Assembly (NCBI GenBank): GCA_023150095.1
Contig: JAKLLO010000011.1
Location: 1 to 51,674 of the forward strand
Direction: 5' to 3'
From: Zoogloea sp.
GTDB lineage: Bacteria > Pseudomonadota > Gammaproteobacteria > Burkholderiales > Rhodocyclaceae
DNA length: 51,674 nt
The notes under the pieces are model-generated. The model worked only from the letters and a program-made list of their open reading frames with translations, made no database searches and was not told the DNA's origin. This document shows, in pieces, positions 34,946 through 45,352 of this stretch; positions within the stretch are counted from its first letter, which is position 1, and each line of letters begins with the position of its first letter. The position numbers and the translations under genes were made by a program.

Positions 34946-37276
34946 ATGGGCAGCAGCATCTTCAGCATTGGCCTCACCGGACTCAACGCCGCCCAGGCGG
35001 GCCTGGTCACGACCAGTCACAACATCTCCAACGCCGGCACCGCCGGCTACAGCCGCCAGAACACCGTCCAGAGCACCAACCCGGCGATGTTCACCGGCGC
35101 CGGCTTCTTCGGCGAGGGGACCAAGGTCGATACGGTCAAGCGCGCCTACAGCGCCTTCCTGACCAACCAGGTGCTGTCCGCCGACACCAAGTTCAGCGAG
35201 TACGACACCTACAACACCGAGATCGCCCAGATCGACAACATGCTGGCCGACGCCACCGTGGGCCTCACCCCGGCGATCCAGTCCTTCTTCGGCGGCGTGC
35301 AGGAAGTGGCCGCCAACCCGGCCAGCGTGCCGGCCCGCCAGTCGATGATCTCCACGTCCCAGAGCCTGGTGGCGCGCTTCCACAACCTGTCCGAGCGCCT
35401 CGACGACGTGCGCGCCGGCGTGGAAAGCCAGATCGACGAGACCGTCGGCGCCATCAGCAGCTACGCCAAGGACATCGCCGAGATCAACAACAAGATCATC
35501 ATTGCCCAGCAGGCCGGCGCCAACCAGCCCGCCAACGATCTGCTCGACACCCGTGACCAGCTGATCGGCGAGCTCAACAAGCTGGTCCGCGTGTCCACCA
35601 ACACCGCGGGCGACGGTTCCATGTCGGTGTTCATCGGCACCGGCCAGCCGCTGGTGATCGGCACCAACGCCACCAACCTCGACGCCCGGCCGTCGTTGTC
35701 CGACCCGACCCGCCTCGACGTGAACATCATTGCGTCCAACGGTAGCGCCATTCCCATCCCCGAGAGCCTGCTCGGCGGCGGCAAGCTCGGCGGACTGCTG
35801 TCGATGCGCACCTCGTCCCTCGACGCCGCCCAGAACCAGCTCGGCCTGATCGCCGTGGGCATCGCCACCCGCTTCAACGCCCAGCACGCCCTCGGGCAGG
35901 ATCTCAACGGCAACCTCGGCACCGATTTCTTCACGACGCCGGACATCTACGTCACCCGCAACGCCCTGTCGTCCACCGCGTTCAGCAAGGACGACGTGCA
36001 CTACGACGACATCTCCAAGCTCACCGGCGACGACTACCGGATCACCTTCACCGACACCGTCGGCAACTACAAGCTGACCCGCGTCTCCGACGGCGCCACG
36101 ATCCCCACCGACACCCAGGTCGGCCTCAAGATCGACAAGCCCGCCGCGTCCAACGTGGGCGACAGCTTCCTGATCCAGCCGACCCGCTACGTGGCCGGCA
36201 CCTTCGGCGTCGCCATCACCGACACCCGGATGATCGCCGCCGCTGCGCCGATCAGCAGCAGCGCCGGCTCCGAGGGCCTCCTCAGCACCATCGGCAGCAG
36301 CGCGACCGCCTCCATCAGCGCGCCCACCATGCTCAGCGCCGACAAGTTCGCCAGCCTCGCGGCGGCCAACACCGTGTTCAGCTTCAGCGCCAGCCCCGAC
36401 ACCCTGTCGATCACCGGCCTGCCCAGCGGGATGAAGGTCAGCTACACCGACGCCAGCGGCACCGTCGTCGGCCCCAGCACCCTCTCCAGCATTCCCTACA
36501 CAGCCGGGATGAGCGTCGGCCTGTGGCACGCCACCGGCGCCACCACCAACCAGCAGGACGTCTCCTTCTCCTTCACCGGCACGCCGGCGGCGGGCGACAG
36601 CTTCCTGCTGCGGGGCGGCACGCCCAACCAGGGCACCGCGGCGATCAGCGCCCCGGTGGTGTCCGACACCACCAACCTCACCGCCCTCAAGGCCGGCTAC
36701 ACCACCCTCAGCTACAACAGCAGCGGAATGCTGACGGTGAGCAACCTGCCCGCCGGCATGGCCGTCGCCTACACGCCGCTCAACGGCACCCAGACGGTCG
36801 GCTCGCCGGTGCCCTACAGCAGCGGGATGAGCATCGCCTTCGGCCACATGAGCGGCACCGATTTCGTGTCCGAAGTGTCCTTCACCGTGTCCGGCGCCCC
36901 GAGCGTGAACGACCGCTTCAACATCGGCGCCAACACCGCCGGCGTCTCCGACAGCCGCAACGCCGTGCTGCTGGGCAACCTCCAGACCACCAAGACCCTG
37001 CTGTCCGCCTCCGGCCAGCCGTCGGCCACCTTCCAGTCGGTGTATTCCCAGCTGGTGAGCGCGGTAGGCAACAAGGCGCGCGAGCTCGGCGTCAATCGCG
37101 ACGCCCAGGAAAGTCTGGTCGAACAGGCCTCGAGTGCGCAGCAATCCCTTGTTGGGGTAAATCTCGATGAAGAAGCGGCCAACTTGATCCGTTATCAACA
37201 GGCATACCAGGCCGCGAGCAAGGTGATGAGCGTTGCCTCCAAGCTCTTCGACCAAGTGCTGGCCCTCGGACAATAA
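34946..37276 (+). CDS. flgK: Flagellar hook-filament junction protein FlgK (enlarged)
   Basis: 776 residues, against about 550 in Salmonella. The opening SSIFSIGLTGLNAAQAGLVTTSHNISNAGTAGYSRQ and the ending SSAQQSLVGVNLDEEAANLIRYQQAYQAASKVM are diagnostic. The extra ~200 residues (~457-668) contain two similar blocks. Each has the pattern L.I..LP.GM.V.YT...GT..........PY..GMS....H.......VSF...G.P...D.F, suggesting an internal duplication of a surface domain. FlgN is its chaperone. Confidence 0.96.
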   Translation: MGSSIFSIGLTGLNAAQAGLVTTSHNISNAGTAGYSRQNTVQSTNPAMFTGAGFFGEGTKVDTVKRAYSAFLTNQVLSADTKFSEYDTYNTEIAQIDNMLADATVGLTPAIQSFFGGVQEVAANPASVPARQSMISTSQSLVARFHNLSERLDDVRAGVESQIDETVGAISSYAKDIAEINNKIIIAQQAGANQPANDLLDTRDQLIGELNKLVRVSTNTAGDGSMSVFIGTGQPLVIGTNATNLDARPSLSDPTRLDVNIIASNGSAIPIPESLLGGGKLGGLLSMRTSSLDAAQNQLGLIAVGIATRFNAQHALGQDLNGNLGTDFFTTPDIYVTRNALSSTAFSKDDVHYDDISKLTGDDYRITFTDTVGNYKLTRVSDGATIPTDTQVGLKIDKPAASNVGDSFLIQPTRYVAGTFGVAITDTRMIAAAAPISSSAGSEGLLSTIGSSATASISAPTMLSADKFASLAAANTVFSFSASPDTLSITGLPSGMKVSYTDASGTVVGPSTLSSIPYTAGMSVGLWHATGATTNQQDVSFSFTGTPAAGDSFLLRGGTPNQGTAAISAPVVSDTTNLTALKAGYTTLSYNSSGMLTVSNLPAGMAVAYTPLNGTQTVGSPVPYSSGMSIAFGHMSGTDFVSEVSFTVSGAPSVNDRFNIGANTAGVSDSRNAVLLGNLQTTKTLLSASGQPSATFQSVYSQLVSAVGNKARELGVNRDAQESLVEQASSAQQSLVGVNLDEEAANLIRYQQAYQAASKVMSVASKLFDQVLALGQ

Positions 37277-37293
37277 CCTGAAGGAACATCATC

Positions 37294-38472
37294 ATGCGAG
37301 TCACCACGGGCATGATCTACGACACGGGCGTCGCGCAGATGCAACGGCAGAGCGCCCAGCTCCTCGACACCCAGCAGCAGGTGGCCACCGGCCGCCGCAT
37401 CCTGCGTCCGTCGGACGACCCGGTCGCCTCGGCGCGGGCGCTGGAAGTCTCCCAGTCGAAGAGCGTCAACGCCCTCTACACCAGCAACCAGGGCTACGCG
37501 GGCGACGCCCTCAAGCTGGTGGACAGCAAGCTGATGGCCGCCACCGACATCGTCACCTACGTGCGCACCCGCGCGGTCGAGGCGGGCAACGGCACCTATT
37601 CGAACCAGGAGCACGCCGCCATCGGCGTGGATGTGGCCCAGCAGTTCGATGCGCTGCTCGGCATCGCCAACAGCCAGGATTCGGCCGGCGACTACGTCTT
37701 CGGCGGCTATCGCAGCAACAGCCTGCCGTTCTCCGGCTCGATGGCGAGCGGCATCCAGTACAAGGGCGACCAGGGCGCGCGCACGCTGCAGATTTCCGCC
37801 TCGCGGGAGCTGCCGATCACCACCTCCGGCGACGACATCTTCAACGCCGTCCACGCCGCGCCGGGCTCGGGTTTTGCGCTGTCCAGCGCCAGCAACACGG
37901 GCTCCGCGCTGGTGTCGGGCCTGTCGCTGGCGAGCAGCTACAACGGGCATGCCTACGCGGTGAACGTCGCCTCCGGCCCGGCGTATTCGGTGGTGGATGC
38001 CACCACCGGCGCCACCGTGCCCGTCACCTCCTCGACGAGCGGCACCAGCACCACCCTCAGCTTCGGCGGCGTCACCCTGAGCCTCGACGGCACGGCCGCG
38101 GCGGGAGACAGCTTCAACGTGTCCACCGTGGCCAGCGCCTTCGACGTGCTGGGCAACTTCGTCACTTCGCTCAAGTCGGGCAACGCGTCGGCCATCGCCT
38201 TCGGCAACAAGCAGGCCATCGCCAGCATGGACGCCACCCAGGACAACATCTCCCGGGTGCAGTCCGGCGTCGGCTCGCGGATGGTCGAGGTGGAAACCCA
38301 GCAGAACATCGGCAGCGACCTCGACCTGCAGTACAGCGAGGCCTTGTCCCGGCTCGAGGACGTGGATTACGCCGAGGCGGTGAGCAACCTCACCCAGCAG
38401 AAAACCTTCCTCGAGGCGGCCCAGCAGAGCTTCCTGAAGGTCAGCAACCTGTCGCTGTTCAACTATCTGTAG
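37294..38472 (+). CDS. flgL: Flagellar hook-filament junction protein FlgL
   Basis: 392 residues, flagellin-like. The N-terminus is MRVTTGMIYDTGVAQMQRQSAQLLDTQQQVATGRRILRPSDDPVASARA. The C-terminus is LSRLEDVDYAEAVSNLTQQKTFLEAAQQSFLKVSNLSLFNYL. A central domain (~200-280) has a YAVNVASG...LSLDGTAAAGDSFNV pattern like the blocks in FlgK. It starts 17 bases after flgK and shares its promoter. Confidence 0.96.
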   Translation: MRVTTGMIYDTGVAQMQRQSAQLLDTQQQVATGRRILRPSDDPVASARALEVSQSKSVNALYTSNQGYAGDALKLVDSKLMAATDIVTYVRTRAVEAGNGTYSNQEHAAIGVDVAQQFDALLGIANSQDSAGDYVFGGYRSNSLPFSGSMASGIQYKGDQGARTLQISASRELPITTSGDDIFNAVHAAPGSGFALSSASNTGSALVSGLSLASSYNGHAYAVNVASGPAYSVVDATTGATVPVTSSTSGTSTTLSFGGVTLSLDGTAAAGDSFNVSTVASAFDVLGNFVTSLKSGNASAIAFGNKQAIASMDATQDNISRVQSGVGSRMVEVETQQNIGSDLDLQYSEALSRLEDVDYAEAVSNLTQQKTFLEAAQQSFLKVSNLSLFNYL

Positions 38473-38480
38473 CGGATGTG

Positions 38481-38945
38481 ATGACGCGCCGAACGTCCGT
38501 TTTCGCTGTGGCCCTCGCCGCGCTCCTGGCCGGTTGCGAGAGCATGCCGGCCAAGGAATGGGGCCTGCTGCCGGCGGCCGGGCTGCTGGTGCAGGATGCG
38601 GGCCTCCTGAAGGCGCCGTTCGGGGCGGCGGCGGTGGCGGCGTACATCGTCAGCGATCCCTTCGCGCCCAACTGGACGATCGAGGAATCCCGCCAGTCCG
38701 ACGACCACTACATCATGGCCCTGCGTCACAAGGCCATGCACAGCGGCGGTGGCGGCGAGGCGCGTCAGGTGTTCGCCCGCCGGGCGGCGCAGCTGGCGGG
38801 CCAGCCGGGTTTTGGCGCCTACGAGGTGGTGCGGTGGCAGACCGGCATCGAAAGCGGCCGGCCCTTCGCCCAGCGCGTGGCCTATGGCGAGGTGCGCCTG
38901 GTGCGGCTGGTGCCGCCCCGGGACGTGGCCAATTCGGCGCCCTGA
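38481..38945 (+). CDS. Putative lipoprotein of unknown function downstream of flgL
   Basis: 154 residues. The N-terminus is a lipoprotein signal ending in LLAGC. The mature part has a conserved-looking core: YIVSDPFAPNWTIEESRQSDDHYIMALRHK, then GGGGEARQVFARRAAQLA and IESGRPFAQRVAYGEVRLV. It starts 8 bases after flgL, so it is probably cotranscribed with flgKL. I do not recognise a characterised family. Another start cannot be excluded, as the ribosome site is weak. Confidence 0.7.
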   Translation: MTRRTSVFAVALAALLAGCESMPAKEWGLLPAAGLLVQDAGLLKAPFGAAAVAAYIVSDPFAPNWTIEESRQSDDHYIMALRHKAMHSGGGGEARQVFARRAAQLAGQPGFGAYEVVRWQTGIESGRPFAQRVAYGEVRLVRLVPPRDVANSAP

Positions 38946-39095
38946 GGCGGGCGCGCATCTGTGCCTATCGTTTTTTCGGTTTGATCAATCTGTGCCGGTT
39001 TTTTGCCGCCGCCTGCAAGCGTCTCTGAACCTTGCGACGCCGGTCGGACTTCCGTAAGGTGCGCCCATCGCAGGCACAACGAAACGAAAGCGCAC

Positions 39096-39401
39096 ATGGA
39101 CCGCATGACCGAACGCCGCCGGGATCGCCGCATCCCCCTCGGCTGCAAGGTGGGCATCAAGCTCCCCCATTCCACGCAAGCCGTCGTCGGCACCTGCGTC
39201 GACCTCAGCGTCGGCGGCCTCACCATCCGGTCTTCCCATGTGCCGCAGATGGACGAAGTCTTCGAGATCGCCGTGCTGCCGCCCGACATGGGCGGCCCGT
39301 TCCAGCCGCTCCACGCGCGGGTGCGCGTGCGTCGCTGCCACGGCCTGGAACAGGCCGGGCTCTACGAGATGGGCGTCGAGATCATCGACATCATCAAGTA
39401 G
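39096..39401 (+). CDS. PilZ-domain protein (predicted cyclic-di-GMP receptor)
   Basis: 101 residues forming little more than one PilZ domain. The binding motifs are both present: RRDRR (RxxxR) near the N-terminus and DLSVGG (D/NxSxxG) about 35 residues later. It ends with LYEMGVEIIDI. It follows the flagellar run by 150 bases and may act as a small motility adaptor. The gap upstream has T-runs at 38966 and 38999 but no promoter or terminator I can define. The ATG at 39096 is chosen because the RxxxR motif follows directly; 39105 is an alternative. Confidence 0.85.
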   Translation: MDRMTERRRDRRIPLGCKVGIKLPHSTQAVVGTCVDLSVGGLTIRSSHVPQMDEVFEIAVLPPDMGGPFQPLHARVRVRRCHGLEQAGLYEMGVEIIDIIK

Positions 39402-39413
39402 CGCCCGGTTTCA

Positions 39414-41417
39414 TCAGCGCTGGCGCAGCCCCGCGTGGGCCGCGCCGACGTCGGCGTAAAGCTGCCCCGGCGTCGCGCTGCGGTCGAAAGCGCCCGCCAG
39501 CTGCAGGCGCAGGAAGGTGCTCGAGGTGTAGCGCGTCACCTGCGTGTAATGGCGCTCCACCAACGCCTTCACCATCGCCGCGTATTCATCCACCAGCTCT
39601 GGCGCAATGCTGAAGCGGTCGTAATTGACCACCGCCGCCACCTTGTGGCCGATCCCCGCCAGCCGCGCCTCCACCGCCACGCGGATGCGTTCGATGTCGG
39701 CGCTGGTGCGCAGGTTGAGCCCCTCGAAGTTCACGAAGAACAGCTGCCCGGCCGGGTCGTACGAGAGCCGCGTGTCGAGCGGCATTTCGAGCAGATCCGG
39801 GCGCAGGTGCATCGGCCCGTCGGCAAAGATGCGCGCGTCCATCAGCGCCGGCTCGGCGGGGATCAGCGGGCGGAAATCCATCCGCGCGAGGATGTCCCGC
39901 TCGATGTCGACGCCCGGCGCCACCTCGGCGAGCACCAGCCCGTCGGGCCCCAGCCGGAACACGCAGCGCTCGGTGATGTAGAGCACCGGCGTGCCGCGCC
40001 GGTTGGCCTCGGGGCCGCTGAAGGTGCGGTGCTCCACCTGCTCGACGAACTTCGAGGCCGAGCCGTCGTTCTCGATGATGAGCTTGCCGGCCTCGATGGC
40101 CACCTTCAGGTTGCCCGCGGTGAAGGTGCCCACGAAAACCACCTTCTTGGCGTTCTGGCTGATGTTGATGAAGCCGCCGGCGCCGGCCAGCCGCGGCCCG
40201 AAGCGCGACACGTTGAGGTTGCCCTCGCGGTCGGCCTGGGCGAGGCCCAGGAAGGCCATGTCCAGCCCGCCGCCGTCGTAGAAGTCGAACTGGCTGGGCT
40301 GGTCGATGATCGCCTGGGGATTGATGGCGGCCCCGAAGTTGAGCCCGCCAGCGGGCACGCCGCCGATCACGCCGGGCTCGGCGGTCATGGTGATGAGGTC
40401 GGTCACCTGTTCTTCGGCGGCCACCGCGGCGAGGCCCTCGGGCATCCCGATGCCCAGGTTCACCACCGCGTTGGCGCGTAGCTCCAGCGCGGCGCGGCGG
40501 GCGATGATCTTGCGCTCGCTCATCTCCATCGGCGCCACCGCCGACATGGGCACCCGCAGCTCGCCGGCAAAGGCCGGGCTGTAGGTCTCGATGAAGGTCT
40601 GCATGTGGTATTCGGGCTTCTCGGCCACCACCACGCAATTGACGAACACGCCGGGGATCTTCACCTGGCGCGGGTTGAGGCTGCCGCGCTCGGCGATGCG
40701 CTCGACCTGGGCGATGACGATGCCGCCCGAGTTGTGGGCGGCCATCGCGATGGCCTGGGCCTCGAGGGTGAGCGCCTCCTTCTCCATCGTGATGTTGCCG
40801 TCGGCGTCGGCGGTGGTGCCGCGGATGATGCCGACGTGGATCGGGAAGGCCTTGTAGAACAGGTATTCCTCGCCGTCGATCTCCATCAGCCGGACGATGT
40901 CGGTGGTGGTGCGCTCGTTGAGCTTGCCGCCGCCGAAGCGCGGATCGACGAAGGTGCCGAGGCCCACCCGGGTGAGCGTGCCCGGCTTGCCCGCGGCGAT
41001 GTCGCGGAACAGGTGGGTGATGACGCCCTGGGGCAGGTTCCAGGCCTCGATGCGGCTCGCCACGGCCAGCTGCTGCAGGCGCGGCACGAGGCCCCAGTGG
41101 CCGCCGATGACGCGGGCGACGAGGCCGTCGTGGCCCAGGTGGTTGAGGCCGCGCTCCTTGCCGTCGCCCTGGCCGGCGGCGTACACCAGCGTCAGGTTGC
41201 GGGGGGCGCCGAGGCCGCGCATGTCCTCGCCTTCGGTCTCGAGAAAGTACTCCTCCAGCGCCACGGCGATGTTCTCGGGAAAACCGATGCCGACGAAGCC
41301 GCCGGTGGCGATGGTGTCGCCGTCGCGGATCAGGCGCACGGCCTCGCGGGCCGAGACGATCTTGCCGTTACCGGCGGTGGGCATCGCGGGGGCGACGGGA
41401 TTCTGGCTGGTGCTCAT
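39414..41417 (-). CDS. Acyl-CoA:acetate / 3-oxoacid CoA-transferase (fused subunits, YdiF-like)
   Basis: 667 residues. Two CoA-transferase family I halves are fused: residues ~20-280 ([49 protein letters not shown]) and ~300-560 ([19 protein letters not shown]). The second half has the catalytic glutamate in [18 protein letters not shown]. Such enzymes move CoA between short-chain acyl-CoAs and acetate or acetoacetate. A ~100-residue C-terminal extension follows. AGGAG precedes the ATG. It lies 35 bases after the permease and would share its sigma-54 promoter. The exact substrate cannot be read. Confidence 0.9.
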   Translation of the reverse strand: MSTSQNPVAPAMPTAGNGKIVSAREAVRLIRDGDTIATGGFVGIGFPENIAVALEEYFLETEGEDMRGLGAPRNLTLVYAAGQGDGKERGLNHLGHDGLVARVIGGHWGLVPRLQQLAVASRIEAWNLPQGVITHLFRDIAAGKPGTLTRVGLGTFVDPRFGGGKLNERTTTDIVRLMEIDGEEYLFYKAFPIHVGIIRGTTADADGNITMEKEALTLEAQAIAMAAHNSGGIVIAQVERIAERGSLNPRQVKIPGVFVNCVVVAEKPEYHMQTFIETYSPAFAGELRVPMSAVAPMEMSERKIIARRAALELRANAVVNLGIGMPEGLAAVAAEEQVTDLITMTAEPGVIGGVPAGGLNFGAAINPQAIIDQPSQFDFYDGGGLDMAFLGLAQADREGNLNVSRFGPRLAGAGGFINISQNAKKVVFVGTFTAGNLKVAIEAGKLIIENDGSASKFVEQVEHRTFSGPEANRRGTPVLYITERCVFRLGPDGLVLAEVAPGVDIERDILARMDFRPLIPAEPALMDARIFADGPMHLRPDLLEMPLDTRLSYDPAGQLFFVNFEGLNLRTSADIERIRVAVEARLAGIGHKVAAVVNYDRFSIAPELVDEYAAMVKALVERHYTQVTRYTSSTFLRLQLAGAFDRSATPGQLYADVGAAHAGLRQR

Positions 41418-41452
41418 GGTGATGACTCCTGTGCCTGAAGATCCGCCGCGCC

Positions 41453-42853
41453 TCAGACGAGGCCGGTGAGGTAGTAGGTGGCGATGATGGCGAAGACCGC
41501 GCTGGTCTTGATCATCGTGATCGCGAAGATGTCCTTGTAAGCCACCTTGTGGGTCAGGCCGGTGACCGCCAGCAGGGTGATCACGGCGCCGTTGTGGGGC
41601 AGGGTGTCCATGCCGCCGGAGGCCATCGAGGCAACCCGGTGCAGCACTTCGAGCGGAATGCCGGCGGCGTTGGCGGCGCTGATGAAGGTCTCGGACATTG
41701 CAGCCAGCGCGATGCCCATGCCGCCCGACGCCGAACCGGTGATGCCGGCCAGGGTGGTGACGGTGATGGCTTCGTTGATCAGCGGGTTGGGGATCACCTT
41801 GAGGGCGTCGGCCACCACCAGGAAGCCGGGCAGGGCGGCGATCACGGCGCCAAAGCCGTATTCGGAGGCGGTGTTCATCGAGGCCAGCAGCGCACCACCG
41901 ACGGCGGCCTTGGTGCCTTCGGCAAAGCGCGCGGCGACGGTCTTCCAGGCGAACACCATGACGGTGAGGATGCCCACCAGCAGCGCGCCTTCCACCGCCC
42001 AGATGGCGGCGATCTTGGAGACGTCCTGCACCACCGGCGCGGCCTTGCCGATCACCGCCGGGATGAAGCTGTGGCTCTTGCCGTAGATGGTCGGGATGAG
42101 GTCGGTGAAGAGCTTGTTGGTGACGCCCACCAGCACCAGCGGCAGCACGGCGAGGATCGGGTTGGCGAGCTTTTCGGTGTCGTCGAAGGGCTCGGGCTCG
42201 TTCACCAGGTTGGTGCCGTAGCCTTCACCGGCGGCCATCGCCGTGCGGCGGCGCCATTCCAGGTAGGCCATGCCCAGCACGAAGATGAAGATCGAGCCGA
42301 TCACGCCCAGCACCGGGGCGGCGTAGATGTTGGTCTTGAAGAAGGTGGTCGGGATGACGTTCTGGATCTGCGGCGTGCCGGGCAGGGAATCCATCGTGAA
42401 CGAGAAGGCGCCCAGGGCGATGGTGCCGGGGATCAGGCGCTTCGGAATGCCGCCCTGGCGGAACATCTCGGCCGCGAAGGGATACACCGCGAACACCACC
42501 ACGAACAGCGACACGCCGCCGTAGGTGAGCAGCGCGCACACCAGCACGATGGAGAGCATCGCCCGCTCGGCGCCCACCAGCTTGATGACCGACGAGACGA
42601 TGGACTTGGAGAAGCCCGACAGCTCGATGACTTTGCCGAAGATGGCGCCGAGCAGGAAGACCGGGAAGTAGTTTTTGACGAAGCCGACCATCTTGTCCAT
42701 GAAGAGGCCGGTGAACATCGGTGCGACGAGGGTCGGGTCGGTGAACAGGACTGCGCCGAGGGCTGCGACCGGCGCGAAGAGGATGACGCTGTAGCCCCGG
42801 TACGCGATGTACATCAGGAAGCACAGCGAGGCTAATACGATCAGGAATGACAT
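41453..42853 (-). CDS. GntP-family permease (organic acid / hydroxybutyrate type)
   Basis: 466 residues with about 12 hydrophobic helices. GntP features include [72 protein letters not shown] and, near the end, [19 protein letters not shown] with [19 protein letters not shown]. Members import gluconate, D-serine or hydroxybutyrate. The CoA-transferase partner favours a short-chain hydroxy or keto acid, which is inference. GGAGGAG precedes the ATG, and a sigma-54 promoter lies about 40 bases upstream. Confidence 0.92.
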   Translation of the reverse strand: MSFLIVLASLCFLMYIAYRGYSVILFAPVAALGAVLFTDPTLVAPMFTGLFMDKMVGFVKNYFPVFLLGAIFGKVIELSGFSKSIVSSVIKLVGAERAMLSIVLVCALLTYGGVSLFVVVFAVYPFAAEMFRQGGIPKRLIPGTIALGAFSFTMDSLPGTPQIQNVIPTTFFKTNIYAAPVLGVIGSIFIFVLGMAYLEWRRRTAMAAGEGYGTNLVNEPEPFDDTEKLANPILAVLPLVLVGVTNKLFTDLIPTIYGKSHSFIPAVIGKAAPVVQDVSKIAAIWAVEGALLVGILTVMVFAWKTVAARFAEGTKAAVGGALLASMNTASEYGFGAVIAALPGFLVVADALKVIPNPLINEAITVTTLAGITGSASGGMGIALAAMSETFISAANAAGIPLEVLHRVASMASGGMDTLPHNGAVITLLAVTGLTHKVAYKDIFAITMIKTSAVFAIIATYYLTGLV

Positions 42854-42894
42854 GGCTGGAATCTCCTCCGTTATGGGTTTGCCGGAGGGGAAGG

Positions 42895-42909
42895 GCAGAA
42901 ACCATGCCA
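42895..42909 (-). promoter_or_regulatory. Sigma-54 (RpoN) promoter for the permease / CoA-transferase operon
   Basis: On the minus strand TGGCATGGTTTCTGC has GG-N10-GC spacing, TGGCA at -24 and CTGC at -12. The transcript would start about 30 bases before the permease ATG. The gene upstream encodes a sigma-54 activator. Confidence 0.85.
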
Positions 42910-42962
42910 GTATTTTTACTTATTGATTCATAAGGGGATTGTATTTTTGCTGCGGCGCATCG

Positions 42963-43001
42963 TGTCCGTGCTGCCGGGCAGGGTGTCTGGTGCCGCGGAC
43001 A
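42963..43001. promoter_or_regulatory. Tandem operator: two 18-bp near-palindromes, candidate activator sites
   Basis: 42963-42980 reads TGTCCG-N6-CGGGCA and 42984-43001 reads TGTCTG-N6-CGGACA. Both are one mismatch from TGTCCG-N6-CGGACA, and their centres are 21 bp apart, two helical turns. They lie about 55-95 bases upstream of the -24 element, on the same helix face as each other. This is the usual layout of upstream sites for a sigma-54 activator, most likely the regulator encoded immediately upstream. Confidence 0.75.
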
Positions 43002-43019
43002 GGTGTCGTGGCGCAGCCG

Positions 43020-44450
<1,431 letters not shown>

Positions 44451-44505
44451 CGGTCTCCTGCCTTGTTCTGGTTGTTCCGCGCCAAGGATAGCGCACCTGG
44501 CGCTG

Positions 44506-45282
44506 CTAATGCCTGCGTGGCTGCAGTCCGATCTCGATGGCGGTCTGCGGGCCGATCAGGGTGTCGGCGAGGCTGTCGGGCTCTTCGGCGCGGCCCTCGG
44601 AAACCGGGATGCGCCCGGCCATGATCTCGGCCATCGCCTGGGGATGGCGCGGCTGGTGGTCGGGGTCGGCGTAGCCGTCGGGGAAGACTGGCTGCAGGGT
44701 CTGCGGGTCGTATTTGTCGGTGGCGCCGAGGGTGTGGAGCAGCTCGTGGGCGATCACCACCGCGTTGCGCTGGCGCTCGTCGCGGCTGGCGAAGACCTTG
44801 ACCACGCCGATCAGGCCCTTCTCGAGCCCGAGGGAGTGATCCAGCGCCGGAGTTCTGGCCGGGTCGTGGTAGAGCACGAACAGGCGGATCTCCGGGCGCG
44901 GCCCCGGCGCGGCGTCGTGGCGCCAGGCCCAGTAGCGCAGCTGCAGGCTCCACAGGGCCACGGACAGCCGGCTGCCGTCGGCCGGGAGCGGCGGGGGCAG
45001 GGCATTGACCGGCGGCGCCAGGTTGATCGCCACCGGGCGCAGCAGCGGGCGGCCGTAACGGCGGACTTCTTCCTGCAGCCATTCGCCGATGGGGGCGAAG
45101 TCGTCCGGGTGCAGGCGCTCGACGATCTGGCGGGTGACCGGCGAGTCGTCGGCCATGATGGGGTAGATCGTGGTGTGCACCGAGTGCTTCCAGTCGGTGG
45201 CCTGGGCGCCGGCGCGCCACGCGCCCACAGCCACGGTGACGAGGATGATCAGCAGGATGGCGATGCGCAGTTTGCGGAACAT
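44506..45282 (-). CDS. Membrane-anchored putative zinc metalloprotease
   Basis: About 258 residues with one N-terminal membrane helix (LRIAILLIILVTVAVGAWRAG), so the bulk is periplasmic. The metal-site signature HELLHTLGATDKY fits the HExxH zinc motif, with D/K/Y following at the position of a third ligand in some families. RLFVLYHDPA and SLGLEKGLIGVVKVFAS surround it. I do not recognise the named family. The start at 45282 (MFRKLRIAIL) puts the helix at the N-terminus; an in-frame ATG at 45315 is possible. Neither has a good ribosome site. It lies between a LysR gene and the sigma-54 activator in the same direction. Confidence 0.65.
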   Translation of the reverse strand: MFRKLRIAILLIILVTVAVGAWRAGAQATDWKHSVHTTIYPIMADDSPVTRQIVERLHPDDFAPIGEWLQEEVRRYGRPLLRPVAINLAPPVNALPPPLPADGSRLSVALWSLQLRYWAWRHDAAPGPRPEIRLFVLYHDPARTPALDHSLGLEKGLIGVVKVFASRDERQRNAVVIAHELLHTLGATDKYDPQTLQPVFPDGYADPDHQPRHPQAMAEIMAGRIPVSEGRAEEPDSLADTLIGPQTAIEIGLQPRRH

Positions 45283-45352
45283 GGGCGGAGCAGTGGCTAG
45301 TGACGAAGCTGTCATATTCTAGCGATGCCGACGCCCGGGCTGTCCACGGGTG

